A stretch of 64,000 nucleotides of DNA from Colwellia psychrerythraea (GTDB lineage Bacteria > Pseudomonadota > Gammaproteobacteria > Enterobacterales > Alteromonadaceae). Shown piece by piece: positions 18,040 through 27,480 of the stretch. Made by a program: the position numbers and the translations under genes. Where the stretch lies: assembly GCF_000764185.1 (NCBI RefSeq), contig NZ_JQEC01000011.1, positions 310,001-374,000 of the forward strand, read 5' to 3'. Position 1 is the first letter of the stretch. Every line of letters begins with the position of its first letter. The notes below the pieces were generated by a model that worked only from the letters and a program-made list of their open reading frames with translations, was not told where the DNA came from and did no database searches.

Positions 18040-18723
18040 ATGCACAACAACCGACATATTATTGCTATTCAACGTTTATCAACACTGCTTGAACACTTGT
18101 CTTTGCAATCTAAAAATATCGATCAAGCGAATCGAAAGCATAAATCACATCGTCTTGTTGAAAACAACAACCTCTTCTCACAGCACTTATTTTCAACTGA
18201 AAGTGATCAATTTTCACTTTATGCTGATGAAATAAAAAAAAGATTAGATGAATTCTCCAGGTTATATCGTCTAAGTACGGATAATGCGACTAAAGCTGAA
18301 TTTGCCAAATCATCATTACAACAAATAGAGCAGCAAATATCAGCATTGATGAATGCTATTCAGTCAAATCAAACCATGCATCAAGCAGCTCAAGTAAGTT
18401 TTAATGCAAGAAAAAAGGTCCGAATCAATTCGGCTAAAGCGGCCCAACTTAAGCAAAATGACAATTATAATAAAATGACAAAATCAGTATTACTGACCAG
18501 TCACCAACTGTATCAACAGCTCAATGAGCACCACGAATTTGAAAGGCGGCTTATGGCGATGATAACTGAACGAGAGCAACAACGTATTCAATCTAGACAT
18601 GCCAACACGGATAAGCTTTCACACGAGGTACTGGCTTTACATCAACGCCTAGGTCGTTGCCGAAAAGCTATTTCTTCAATTGAGCAAAACATCAAGCGAG
18701 CGGAGAAAAATAACCTTAGATAA
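18040..18723 (+). CDS. priC: Primosomal replication protein PriC
   Basis: Restart protein that helps reload the DnaB helicase at stalled forks. The 227-residue protein is all-helical and basic. It carries the PriC-like C-terminal core: LYQQLNEHHEFERRL (about 163-177) and ALHQRLGRCRKAISSIE near 200-216. Length is somewhat above the ~175 residues of E. coli PriC because of an N-terminal extension. The ATG at 18040 lacks a strong ribosome binding site. It is followed by the ComFB-family gene after about 95 bases. Confidence 0.85.
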   Translation: MHNNRHIIAIQRLSTLLEHLSLQSKNIDQANRKHKSHRLVENNNLFSQHLFSTESDQFSLYADEIKKRLDEFSRLYRLSTDNATKAEFAKSSLQQIEQQISALMNAIQSNQTMHQAAQVSFNARKKVRINSAKAAQLKQNDNYNKMTKSVLLTSHQLYQQLNEHHEFERRLMAMITEREQQRIQSRHANTDKLSHEVLALHQRLGRCRKAISSIEQNIKRAEKNNLR

Positions 18724-18819
18724 CAATGAAATATTCACTTTATATATTAGCATTTTGTTATAACTCAGGTTACTCTCTGTATAAGGTTTTACTGCCGTAA
18801 TCACTTATCAAGAGGTTTT

Positions 18820-19086
18820 ATGAAAATTTCAGATGATATCCATAACTATTATGAAAAGTTAGTTATGCAACACTTTGCTGCGGCAAAGTTCGATGACAAA
18901 TATGATGTAGATTTCATTGCTGATTTAACCTGCGTGGTATTAAATCAATTACCAACTCGTTATATCCGTCATGAAGTAGATATGGCTTTCTACTTACCTC
19001 CCTCAGAGCGTTTCGATATGGAAAGCAAGGTGAAAAAAGCTATCGCTAAAGCCCTGGCATTTATGGATGTAAACCGAACAAGTTAA
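18820..19086 (+). CDS. Late competence development protein, ComFB family
   Basis: Small 88-residue protein matching the ComFB pattern: IHNYYEKLVMQHF, then DFIADLTCVVLNQLPTRYIRHEVDMAFYLP, then a helical end. The start is supported by AGAGG seven bases upstream of the ATG. In cyanobacteria ComFB-type proteins bind cyclic di-nucleotides; for Proteobacteria the role is uncertain. No competence gene is adjacent. Confidence 0.85.
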   Translation: MKISDDIHNYYEKLVMQHFAAAKFDDKYDVDFIADLTCVVLNQLPTRYIRHEVDMAFYLPPSERFDMESKVKKAIAKALAFMDVNRTS

Positions 19087-19515
19087 TATTATTCAGTAAG
19101 GATTGGCTGATAGCCAAATCAGCCATGTAAAAAATAATATTTAACACAAAGTTTAATGGGGTCTGTATCATTTTTTAAAGAATCAACATTGAATGAGCAC
19201 TGCTGGGCAAGATATATATCTTAATAGCGAATTGGTTAATTTATGTTCTGCATTCAAACAGTGGCATCCTCTATATCAATGTTTCAGCATTCAGCAATGG
19301 TTGAATTTAAATATAACTCCAAAGCAGAATAAAACTTACGACGACTAAACCTAAAGTTGCTTTATTCATCAGCCAATTACGTTGTAGTTGTTGCTAAATA
19401 GACTTTATATAACTAACCTATTTACATAAAAGTTTTAGCCATTCCCCTAATGAGTCAATCTCAAGATAAAAGGTACAACAGCTCTAATAAAGTCATTTTT
19501 ATTACCCAATAAGCA
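19087..19515. other. Non-coding region between comFB-like and Asp-hydroxylase genes
   Basis: No ORF of useful length. A GGCTGAT / ATCAGCC hairpin (19105-19124) lies 19 bases after the ComFB stop but is followed by A rather than T residues on the plus strand, so it is at best a weak terminator. The remainder shows nothing I can identify. Confidence 0.5.
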
Positions 19516-20487
19516 TTACTTTATCTGCTCAGCCATTTCTACATTCAATGCTGGCATAAGAATACAATATATAAATATTTCTTTGATAGGTGCGCTATTC
19601 CCAGCAACGAAGTCGCTTGCGAAGGTGTTCACCTGTTTAAGAATAAACATCCTTAATTTTTGATAATTAGGCCAACCTGCTTCACTTTCACCATAAAATG
19701 ACCATAAACTACGCCAGTCATACTTAAGTTGATCAGTTATTTCTTTTAATAATTTTATATCGCTACCCCTATTCGTTTTTACAGTCAAAGCATCATTAAA
19801 TACATCATTAATTAAGCCATCCATTTCACCAGGAGTCATCACTAAAGGGGTATTAAATTTTTCTGTGTGAATAGTCGTTCTGTGATGCAAATCATATGCT
19901 AAGAAATGAGCTTTAAAGTCTGCTGAAGCATTTACATCAAAAGGTACATAAGAGTTTTCAAGTAATTTCCAAAAACGACTTGAGCCAGCAATATCTATGA
20001 CAAGGTGCACACGTAATGTGTTGCCACCGTTGTGTACTCGGTGGTATTTCCATGAGTCAAAAATCCATGCCTGACCTACCTCCATATTGACATGTTTATC
20101 CTCACAGTAAAAAAGCACATTTTCATCTGTAATGATGGGAATATGGATTCTTACGCGCTTATACCAATGATAATTAGTATCACTGTGAATAGGGACTTCA
20201 CAACCAGGAGCTAACCTCATTAAGCGTGATCGGCCAATTATTTCACCAAATGAGGCTATAACTTGCTTATGATAAGGCAAATCATTTAATGACTGCGTAA
20301 CTTGCATAGGGCCATTAAAGTCATTATTTATTTCACCATTAACTGAAACCAACGGTATTGAAGCGTTACCTTTAAATCTGTCTGGGTGTTCAATCCATTG
20401 ACATTCATCCAATGCTAAAACTTCTTTTTGTAATTGCTTTACATCGAAAGCTAAGGGTAATTGATAAAACTCGTGAGGTAACTTCAT
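19516..20487 (-). CDS. Aspartyl/asparaginyl beta-hydroxylase-like 2-oxoglutarate oxygenase
   Basis: A 323-residue protein whose first half fits the Asp_Arg_Hydrox fold of Fe(II)/2-oxoglutarate oxygenases. The iron-binding HSD is at H101-x-D103 in EVPIHSDTNYHW. Candidate distal His/Arg ligands lie in KYHRVHNGGNTLRVHLVIDI (about 148-166). The second half (~170-323) is unassigned and may bind substrate. No signal peptide or membrane segment is present. Members of this family are often encoded near TPR-sulfotransferases and TonB receptors in marine bacteria, and such genes lie 2 kb away here. The target is unknown. Confidence 0.82.
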   Translation of the reverse strand: MKLPHEFYQLPLAFDVKQLQKEVLALDECQWIEHPDRFKGNASIPLVSVNGEINNDFNGPMQVTQSLNDLPYHKQVIASFGEIIGRSRLMRLAPGCEVPIHSDTNYHWYKRVRIHIPIITDENVLFYCEDKHVNMEVGQAWIFDSWKYHRVHNGGNTLRVHLVIDIAGSSRFWKLLENSYVPFDVNASADFKAHFLAYDLHHRTTIHTEKFNTPLVMTPGEMDGLINDVFNDALTVKTNRGSDIKLLKEITDQLKYDWRSLWSFYGESEAGWPNYQKLRMFILKQVNTFASDFVAGNSAPIKEIFIYCILMPALNVEMAEQIK

Positions 20488-21004
20488 TAATAACTCTTAT
20501 TTAGATATCTCGATAGAGTATAACGAATGTAAATTTTCACGTCCGTTAAATAATCAATAGTTTCTAATTAATTACTGGTGTTTTGATATAAGCCAGAAGA
20601 GAATGAAAGTATAAATCAAGGCTCAGAATACTTGATTATGTTTCAGCCAAAATACATTTTTATTGTTTTGGTGACTACAATACTCCTGTTCATCAAAGCA
20701 GTTTTAACTAGCTTTCTGAGCTAAAGAGATGAAACACAAGCAGTATACTACTTTAACCTAACGGCATCTTACAGGGTCAATAGCGTCATTGTTACCCTCC
20801 CCCTTCAGATAGAGCCTTGGAGAACATTAGTGAGTAATTTTAAAGTTTTCTCACATCGAGTATATAAATTGTTATAGATTAATTTATTAAGGTAGTTACA
20901 AACAGTATATGTACATCGAATACAAAAGATATTTGTAGAAAAGACGTAACACTTGATATAGCGATCATTCCTGATGTGGAGTATTCATGAAGAGAGTAGA
21001 ATTG
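20488..21004. other. Non-coding region between the hydroxylase gene and ffs
   Basis: About 520 bases without an ORF. It must contain the hydroxylase promoter (minus strand) and the 3' trailer of 4.5S RNA. I see no other structure. Confidence 0.5.
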
Positions 21005-21117
21005 GGTGGCAACCCAATCAGCCACACCTCGGCACATGAGTCGTCTGCTGCGGTTGCTTCCTTCCGGACCTGGCCGAGTTCACAGAGTATCATTGCGAGG
21101 GGACCGAAAGGGTCACC
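21005..21117 (-). ncRNA. ffs: 4.5S RNA of the signal recognition particle
   Basis: The minus strand carries the hallmark SRP core CAGGTCCGGAAGGAAGCA, with the flanking helix partner GCAGCAGACGACTCATGTGCCG that closes domain IV. The termini GGTGACCC and GGGTTGCCACC pair to close the hairpin. The ~113-nt size matches bacterial 4.5S RNA. The exact ends are estimated from the terminal pairing. Confidence 0.95.
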
Positions 21118-21158
21118 ATAGAAGCTTTAACAACTAATTTGTTACTAAAGCGGCGCGA

Positions 21159-21187
21159 ATTATCGCTAATCGTTTTAATAGATGCAA
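21159..21187 (-). promoter_or_regulatory. Predicted sigma-70 promoter of 4.5S RNA
   Basis: On the minus strand, TTGCAT (21187-21182) and GATAAT (21164-21159) are exactly 17 bases apart. A GC-rich discriminator (TCGCGCC) follows, as in stable-RNA promoters. It would give a precursor leader of about 35 nt. Confidence 0.7.
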
Positions 21188-21243
21188 GCACAAGTTAGTA
21201 AAACCTTACTGACTGCCTATTTTTCAAGCTCCTCTACAATAAA

Positions 21244-22176
21244 TTAACTCTGTTCATTCATTTTATAAGCTAACTTCTCATTAACTTCTAACAAAACAGA
21301 TTTAATAATCAGCAGGTTTTCTTTACCGATGCGTAACAGCAGCTTATCACTATCATCTAATGCTTCTAGTTGAGGATCATTATATTTGTACATAACACTG
21401 GTACGAGTAATGTCCAATGCTGATTTAGGTAACTCCATATCCAGCACTCGTGTTATCGCGTCTTGTAATGCAAAGGTAAAGTCTTCGTCATAACCTAACT
21501 CGCTATATGCTTCATCAATTAGTGGTTTAGCTTCAAAGTAGCCGTTAACTAAGGTACTACTGTCTAAAGAACGTAATAAATCGACATATAAATCAAATCG
21601 TTTACTTGTTTCGCTATTCCATTGCCAAACATTCTGTTCACCATCAAGGTTAACTGCTTGCTCATCCACAGAAAACTTTACTTTAGGCTGAACAAAAGGA
21701 CTGTGTTCGTAAGCTAATAGACCTTGAGCAAAGTTATCAGTAAAAACAACAAAACGTCGAATAATATCTTCAGTTATTAACAATGATAACAACTCGTTTC
21801 GCCAAGTAAATTCAGGTAACTTTCCCTGCACCCAGCTATCACTTTCATCTAATACTGGTAGAGGGGCAATAACAACAGGCTCAACAACGACTTCTTCAAT
21901 TGCTAGTTCGCTTTCTTCAATAACAAGTACTTCAGGTGATACCTCAGCGACCTTATTCCCCTCCTCCACAACCTCTATTGATTTAGTAACTAGCTCTAAT
22001 GGTTCTTGTTTTAACAGCTCACTGGTGTCTATGGCACGTTTTTCAGTTTTTCCTCCTGAAAACTGCCACAAAGCGACAGCCACTAATACCAAGGTAACAA
22101 TAAATATAATGAGTGGGCCTGATTTTTTTTCATTTTCGCCCTGCTCGACTGGCTGTGTTGCTTCTGAATTATCCAT
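21244..22176 (-). CDS. DUF3014 family membrane-anchored protein
   Basis: The 310-residue protein has one N-terminal transmembrane helix (GPLIIFIVTLVLVAVALWQF, about 20-39), an acidic Glu/Val-rich linker (to ~105), and a C-terminal domain. The latter has the pattern WRNELLSLLITEDIIRRFVVFTDNFAQG followed by PFVQPKVKFSV, matching DUF3014. The orientation is probably N-in, with the domain in the periplasm. The role of the family is unknown. It stands alone upstream of ffs on the same strand. Confidence 0.82.
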   Translation of the reverse strand: MDNSEATQPVEQGENEKKSGPLIIFIVTLVLVAVALWQFSGGKTEKRAIDTSELLKQEPLELVTKSIEVVEEGNKVAEVSPEVLVIEESELAIEEVVVEPVVIAPLPVLDESDSWVQGKLPEFTWRNELLSLLITEDIIRRFVVFTDNFAQGLLAYEHSPFVQPKVKFSVDEQAVNLDGEQNVWQWNSETSKRFDLYVDLLRSLDSSTLVNGYFEAKPLIDEAYSELGYDEDFTFALQDAITRVLDMELPKSALDITRTSVMYKYNDPQLEALDDSDKLLLRIGKENLLIIKSVLLEVNEKLAYKMNEQS

Positions 22177-22379
22177 GGCTATCCAAAGTTATCTTTTATA
22201 AATGCTAAGTAAACTTTATTGCAACGCTTTTTGCTTTGTGATGCAACCATCAAAACGCATTTTTTTAATTTTTTGTGTTTTTATTTGTTTTCAAATATGA
22301 ATAACTCAATAATAGCCCACGTTTAGTTAGAGCTACGAAGAGATAATTCACACTCAAAAAGAAACAAGGGAGGAAACCT

Positions 22380-23018
22380 CTACTGCGCGTCGGCTTGGTT
22401 CTCAGGCAGTGCTTTGATAAAAGCAGGTAACTTATTACAATTTTCAACAACTTGGTTTATTAGTGGGTAAGCTTGCATATCAACATTAAATCGATGAGCA
22501 TTGTATACTTGCGCAACTAAACAAATATCTGCGACAGTAACCGAGTCTGCAAAGCAATACTGCCCAGCACTCGTCTTTAACTGCATTTCTATTGCACTAA
22601 AACCGATAGACATCCAATGTTCAAGCCATAGCTGTTTCGCCTCATCAGCGACTTTTAATGAGCTAGTCAGATATTGTTGTACTCGTAAGTTATTAAGGGG
22701 GTGAACCTCACAAGCAATATCTAAAGCTAAAGCTTGTACTTTTGCCCTAGTTTTTACATCATTAGGGTATAAAGTTTGTTTTGTATTACTCTGTTCAAGG
22801 TAGTCAATAATAGCTAAAGATTGGTTTAATGAAAAATCACCGTCCACTAACGTTGGCACTAAGTGGTTGGGGTTAAGCTCACTATAATCCTTACTATGTT
22901 GTTCACCGCCATTTTTAACCAAATGCACTGAGATAGATTCAAAGTTAACCTCTTTTAAATGCAGCGCAATTCGTACTCTGTATGCAGCAGTAGAGCGCCA
23001 GTATCCATAAAGTTTCAT
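22380..23018 (-). CDS. maiA: Maleylacetoacetate isomerase (GST zeta family)
   Basis: Glutathione-dependent isomerase of tyrosine catabolism that converts maleylacetoacetate to fumarylacetoacetate. The 212-residue protein has the thioredoxin-like N-domain with YGYWRSTAAYRVRIAL (residues 4-19), the zeta-class active-site region. The usual SSC motif reads STA here. The C-terminal helical domain contains FADSVTVADICLVAQVYNA. It lies downstream of the fumarylacetoacetase-type gene, with a strong hairpin terminator in the gap. Confidence 0.92.
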   Translation of the reverse strand: MKLYGYWRSTAAYRVRIALHLKEVNFESISVHLVKNGGEQHSKDYSELNPNHLVPTLVDGDFSLNQSLAIIDYLEQSNTKQTLYPNDVKTRAKVQALALDIACEVHPLNNLRVQQYLTSSLKVADEAKQLWLEHWMSIGFSAIEMQLKTSAGQYCFADSVTVADICLVAQVYNAHRFNVDMQAYPLINQVVENCNKLPAFIKALPENQADAQ

Positions 23019-23202
23019 AGTATTCCTTATACCAATAAATATGTGTTCATTCTAAATGGACTAAATATTCCATTAACATCGTTACTTTCAATCCTAATAG
23101 TCAACTATTACTCAATTAAGCGCCTTGTTTTTGAAGATTTAAGCTCATTAATACTTGATCACTAACTTATTAGTGTTGGTCTTATTCTAGTAATTATAAT
23201 TT

Positions 23203-23271
23203 AAAAAAAATGCTAATTACCTGTCCAAGTTAACTTCTCTAGTTAGCTTTAGGGCTGATAATTAGCATTTA
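23203..23271 (-). terminator. Large composite hairpin terminator after the fumarylacetoacetase gene
   Basis: The outer stem AATGCTAATTA / TAATTAGCATT encloses an inner stem AGTTAACT / AGTTAGCT (one G-U pair). The minus-strand transcript then runs into eight T residues. It lies about 47 bases past the stop codon, so maiA is likely reached only by read-through or its own promoter. Confidence 0.8.
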
Positions 23272-23317
23272 CTGTTTATTTTTTATTTGTCGTTCAGAGG
23301 TGTTAGCTTACAACTAA

Positions 23318-24307
23318 CTACTTTGCTTTATATTCAACAACTTTTTGATCAATAGCGCCAAAAATACTCGCGCCCTCACTGTCAAACATTTCAATGCGTA
23401 CAGTATCACCAAAACTCATAAATGGCGTAGATGGCTTACCATCGGCAATTATTTCTAACATACGAATTTCTGCTAAGCAGCTTGAGCCTGCAGAGCGGTC
23501 ATAGTTTGAAATAGTACCCGATCCAATAACACAGCCCGCTGATAAGGGACGTGTTTTAGCCGCATGAGCAACAATAGTTGGAAAATCAAAAGTCATATCG
23601 ACGCCACAGTTTGGCTGACCAAATAAGTTTTCATTTAAATGAGTAGTTAACGGTAAATGTAATTTTTTACCATCCCATGCATCACCTAATTCATCCGGCG
23701 TTATTGCAACTGGAGAGAATGCGCTTGAAGGCTTAGAGGCGAAAAAGCCAAAACCTTTAGCTAATTCACCAGGAATCAAGTTACGTAGTGATACATCATT
23801 TACTAACATTAACAACTTGATATGGCTTGCCGCTTGCTCTGGAGAACTTCCCATAGGAACATCATCAGTGATAACAGCAACTTCTGACTCAAAATCGATA
23901 CCAAATTCTTCACTGGCAATTGAAATATCATCACGTGGACCAATAAACGCATCTGAGCCGCCTTGATACATCAAAGGATCAGTCCAGAATGTTGCTGGCA
24001 TTTCAGCATTTCTAGCCTTACGTACTAATTCAACATGGTTAACATATGCGCTACCATCAGCCCATTGATAAGCACGAGGTAATGGTGATTCACACTCACT
24101 TTGTTCAAAAGCTAAAGTATCAGAGATTTCGTTGTTATTTAACGATTGATAAACCTCAGCTAATTTTGGTGAAATCTCACTCCAGTTATCAATAGCAGCT
24201 TGTAAAGTTGCGGCAATATCATTTACCAGAACCGCTTTATCAAGTGCGCGACTAACAACGACTAGTTGGCCATCGCGAGTATTATTTTTAAGTGTTGCTA
24301 ATTTCAT
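23318..24307 (-). CDS. Fumarylacetoacetate hydrolase family protein (tyrosine catabolism)
   Basis: A 329-residue FAH-superfamily enzyme, expected to cleave fumarylacetoacetate to fumarate and acetoacetate as the last step of tyrosine breakdown. Visible family features include the metal-site stretch DFESEVAVITDD, the segment VSLRNLIPGELAKGFGFFASKP, and the late GSGTISNYDRSAGSSCLAEIR. It sits between tyrR and maiA, which supports the pathway assignment. Other FAH-family hydrolases share the fold, so I leave the symbol blank. Confidence 0.9.
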   Translation of the reverse strand: MKLATLKNNTRDGQLVVVSRALDKAVLVNDIAATLQAAIDNWSEISPKLAEVYQSLNNNEISDTLAFEQSECESPLPRAYQWADGSAYVNHVELVRKARNAEMPATFWTDPLMYQGGSDAFIGPRDDISIASEEFGIDFESEVAVITDDVPMGSSPEQAASHIKLLMLVNDVSLRNLIPGELAKGFGFFASKPSSAFSPVAITPDELGDAWDGKKLHLPLTTHLNENLFGQPNCGVDMTFDFPTIVAHAAKTRPLSAGCVIGSGTISNYDRSAGSSCLAEIRMLEIIADGKPSTPFMSFGDTVRIEMFDSEGASIFGAIDQKVVEYKAK

Positions 24308-24487
24308 TGTTAAACCTTTTTAATTATAACTGTAATATTGATCGATATATTTAAAGTATGGTACGAATTTTATCTCCGACAGCCAAGTTATCACGGCAGC
24401 TTAGCTAAAACAGTACGGAATAATTTCTTTACGGCAATTATTACACTGCTATGTCTGAAGCTTTAGCCTACAAACTTACTTATATTG

Positions 24488-26038
24488 TTATATTTTCACT
24501 GTTTTTTTATTAATATCGTATTCACGTAATTTATTTGCAATCGCGGTATGGCTGAGGCCAAGTTTTTTAGCTAGCTGTCTAGTACTTGGATAAGCAGGAT
24601 AAAGTTTACGTAAAAGATCAGCTTCGAATTTTTTTACTGCGGCATCTAATGTGCCTTCAAACTCTTGCTCTAAATAACCGTGTTCACGGGTATAGGCCGG
24701 TAGCGCCAAGTGACTAGTTTCAATTTCCTCCCCCTCAAGCAATGAAGCTGCACGGGTAAGTACGTTTTCTAGTTGACGAATATTGCCTGGCCATGGGTAG
24801 TGCTCAATAAAATCACGACAATCTTCGCTAATTTTTAAATGATTACGACCGATTTGATGTGCGGCTTTAACAGTAAAAAACTCTGCTAAGGGTAAAATAT
24901 CACTACGACGCTCTCTTAGAGCTGGTAATGTTAACCCAAAAACATTTAGTCTATAGTAAAGGTCTTCTCTAAACTCACCGATTGAAACAAGATTTAACAA
25001 ATCCTTGTTGGTTGAGCTAATGATACGGACATTGACAGTAACTTCTTGCTCTGAATCGACGCGCCTAAAACTACCGTTTTGAATGACCCTTAATAACTTA
25101 CTCTGTAGCTTAGCTGACATTTCGCCAATTTCATCAAGGAAAACTGTACCACCATCTGCCAACTCAAAAATGCCACGTTTACTTGACTCATGTTCTTTTT
25201 CACCAACACCAAATAATTCTGACTCTGCTACATCATCAGGTAAGGCTGCACAATTTAAGGTCATAAAAGCATGTTCTGCACGCTCACTAGCACCATGACA
25301 AGCTCTAGCAAGTAGCTCTTTACCTGTACCAGTTTCGCCCATGATTAAAATTGAGGAGTCCAGAGATGACATACGCTTAGCTTCACGTATTACTTTTCGC
25401 ATCGCACTTGAGCTTGCCTGAATGCCGGTAAAGGTGTTTTCATTAGGCTGTTTGAATGCATTCATTTGTTGGCCAAGCCGTGCTTCAGATTTCAAAATCA
25501 AGACAGCACCAGCAAGTACGCGACTGTCTTCTTCACCGGCAACATGAATTGGCATAATATCAGCAACAAAATCATCGCCTTGGAACTTCAAACGTCGAGT
25601 TTGCGCCAAAACATCATTAGCATCTAACCAGCGATTAAAATTAAAACCTTTTAACCATAAGCTAACATGCTGACCAATTAATGATTCTTCACCTTCACCA
25701 ATAATGTTTGAGACGATGGTATTTACAATACGGATATTGCCTTTTCTATCAATGGATATAAAAGGATCGGGGAAAGTTTTGATTAAAGTAGACAGCTCGT
25801 TTCTTTCACGTTCAGATGGCATGTAAGGGGCTGTTTTAACATCTCCCACCCCTTCAATCAAACGCAATTGTGGCATAAAAGTTTGTAAATCTGAAAATTC
25901 TAAATCAGGTATATTAATAAAAATACGCCCTGGCTGCATCAGTTCAATACCACGCACATTAATGCCATGTTCGACAAATATACCTAATACTTTTTCTCCC
26001 ATGCCAACACGGTCATGACAAGTAATTTCTAAACGCAT
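24488..26038 (-). CDS. tyrR: Transcriptional regulator TyrR
   Basis: Aromatic-amino-acid-responsive regulator of 516 residues. Domains in order: ACT ligand-binding domain (about 1-75), PAS (80-185), AAA+ domain with Walker A GETGTGKE (235-242) and FLDEIGEMS, and a C-terminal helix-turn-helix (STRQLAKKLGLSHTAIANKLREY). The GAFTGA loop needed to contact sigma-54 is missing; the stretch reads GVGEKEHESSKRG instead, as expected for TyrR acting at sigma-70 promoters. A TyrR-like box lies 51 bases upstream, suggesting autoregulation. Neighbouring phhAB and the fumarylacetoacetase-type gene are likely targets. Confidence 0.95.
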   Translation of the reverse strand: MRLEITCHDRVGMGEKVLGIFVEHGINVRGIELMQPGRIFINIPDLEFSDLQTFMPQLRLIEGVGDVKTAPYMPSERERNELSTLIKTFPDPFISIDRKGNIRIVNTIVSNIIGEGEESLIGQHVSLWLKGFNFNRWLDANDVLAQTRRLKFQGDDFVADIMPIHVAGEEDSRVLAGAVLILKSEARLGQQMNAFKQPNENTFTGIQASSSAMRKVIREAKRMSSLDSSILIMGETGTGKELLARACHGASERAEHAFMTLNCAALPDDVAESELFGVGEKEHESSKRGIFELADGGTVFLDEIGEMSAKLQSKLLRVIQNGSFRRVDSEQEVTVNVRIISSTNKDLLNLVSIGEFREDLYYRLNVFGLTLPALRERRSDILPLAEFFTVKAAHQIGRNHLKISEDCRDFIEHYPWPGNIRQLENVLTRAASLLEGEEIETSHLALPAYTREHGYLEQEFEGTLDAAVKKFEADLLRKLYPAYPSTRQLAKKLGLSHTAIANKLREYDINKKTVKI

Positions 26039-26088
26039 TCAAAGCCCTTACTCTAAAATTTAACAAGTAGAATTTAACAAAAGGCTAT

Positions 26089-26106
26089 TGTAAACTAATT
26101 TTTACG
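26089..26106. promoter_or_regulatory. TyrR-like box upstream of tyrR
   Basis: TGTAAA-CTAATT-TTTACG matches the TyrR consensus TGTAAA-N6-TTTACA at 11 of 12 defined positions. It is centred about 60 bases before the tyrR start codon. Confidence 0.7.
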
Positions 26107-26235
26107 ATAATAAAGCACAACATTGACCAAGTTGTATTTTGATTAATGTTGTTACTTTATTTTGTCACTACATTTCTCACGTAATAACTACACTATGTAG
26201 ATTGATCCTGTAAGTGATTGTGTTAATGACATTAA

Positions 26236-26592
26236 TTATTCGCCTAACTGATCCGTTTTAGCAGCACAAATAAAGTCATTTTTATGCAGTCCACCAATAG
26301 AGTGAGTCCACCAAGTGACCGTTACTTTACCCCATTCAAGTAAAACCGATGGGTGATGGAATTCACTTTCAGCCAACTCAGATACTTTATTGGCAAATGC
26401 CCAAGCTAACTTATAGTTTTTGAATTTGTATTCACGCTCGAGCATCATGACATTATCACGTACTTCAGGCACCCAATCGGGAATTAATGCGATTAGCTCT
26501 TTAAGCTCTTCATCACTTACTTTAGGCGCATCGACGTGGCAAGCTTCACATACTTGACTTGCTAATTTATTACTGGATTGTGCAGTCATCAT
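26236..26592 (-). CDS. phhB: Pterin-4a-carbinolamine dehydratase
   Basis: Recycles the pterin cofactor for phenylalanine hydroxylase by dehydrating 4a-hydroxytetrahydropterin. The 118-residue protein has the family core [21 protein letters not shown] and the closing [14 protein letters not shown]. The start may be the first or second Met (26592 or 26589). It directly follows phhA on the same strand, about 85 bases apart, and precedes tyrR, the usual phhA-phhB arrangement. Confidence 0.95.
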   Translation of the reverse strand: MMTAQSSNKLASQVCEACHVDAPKVSDEELKELIALIPDWVPEVRDNVMMLEREYKFKNYKLAWAFANKVSELAESEFHHPSVLLEWGKVTVTWWTHSIGGLHKNDFICAAKTDQLGE

Positions 26593-26676
26593 TTATCCTT
26601 GTATTTTTATATTTATATTTATTTGAAATAATTTAAAGGGAGTAAATCTTTATTGTTGTGTCGATAAACCAAACCA

Positions 26677-27480
26677 TTAACTGGCTTGTTTAGTCGGAAA
26701 TTTAGCATCGTGTAAACCTAACATTTGCGCTTTAGCAACCAATTCCATGATATCTTCAACTTCAAACTTGCGAATTTCATCTAAATCAGAAACCTTAGTT
26801 AACATGTAATAAATTGGTTGCATTATATCTATTCGATAAGGCGTTCTTAAAACATCTAAGACATTAAATGGCTGACGTTCAGCCTTAGCACTGTTCATTG
26901 CGTACTCGGTTTCCCCTGGTGAAGACAATACACCGCCACCATATATACGTAAGCCTTTTGGCGTATCTAGTAAACCAAATTCAATAGTAAACCAGTATAA
27001 GCGTGCTAAAAATACCCGTTGCTCTTTACTCGCATTTAAGCCCATTTTTCCGTACGCTTCGGTGTAGTTTGCAAAAGACGGGTTGGTTAATAACGGGCAA
27101 TGACCAAAGATTTCATGAAAAATATCTGGCTCTTGTAAATAATCCATTTCTTCACGACTACGAATAAAGGTAGCAACTGGGAATTTCTTTTCAGAAAGTA
27201 GTCTAAAAAATTCACCAAAACCGATTAACGCCGGCACTGGATAACATTCCCAGCCGGTTGTAGCCTTTAGCACCTTGCTCACGTCATCTAGTTGAGGGAT
27301 GCGGTCTGTTGGTAAGTTTAATTTTTCTAAACCTTCATGATATTCATCACAAGCTTTACCTTTAATACATGCCAATTGACGAGCAAACAATTCCTGCCAA
27401 ATAACATTCTCTTCTGCTGACCAATGTATAAAACCCTGCTCATCAGGTTCTCTTGAAATATACTTTGTGCCTTTTGCCAT
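26677..27480 (-). CDS. phhA: Phenylalanine 4-monooxygenase
   Basis: Iron- and tetrahydropterin-dependent enzyme that converts phenylalanine to tyrosine. The 267-residue protein is the monodomain bacterial form, without a regulatory ACT domain. The iron-binding facial triad is visible as H122 and H127 in FHEIFGHCPLL, and E167 in FTIEFGL. It feeds tyrosine into the pathway served by the fumarylacetoacetase-type gene and maiA in this window; the HPPD and homogentisate dioxygenase genes are not here. A TyrR-like box lies about 200 bases upstream. Confidence 0.96.
   Translation of the reverse strand: MAKGTKYISREPDEQGFIHWSAEENVIWQELFARQLACIKGKACDEYHEGLEKLNLPTDRIPQLDDVSKVLKATTGWECYPVPALIGFGEFFRLLSEKKFPVATFIRSREEMDYLQEPDIFHEIFGHCPLLTNPSFANYTEAYGKMGLNASKEQRVFLARLYWFTIEFGLLDTPKGLRIYGGGVLSSPGETEYAMNSAKAERQPFNVLDVLRTPYRIDIMQPIYYMLTKVSDLDEIRKFEVEDIMELVAKAQMLGLHDAKFPTKQAS

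Noticed and set aside
19105..19124. Terminator after the ComFB-family gene
   Set aside because: The hairpin is followed by A residues on the coding strand, not T residues.
24488..26038. TyrR as a sigma-54 activator
   Set aside because: The AAA+ domain lacks the GAFTGA loop, as is usual for TyrR.
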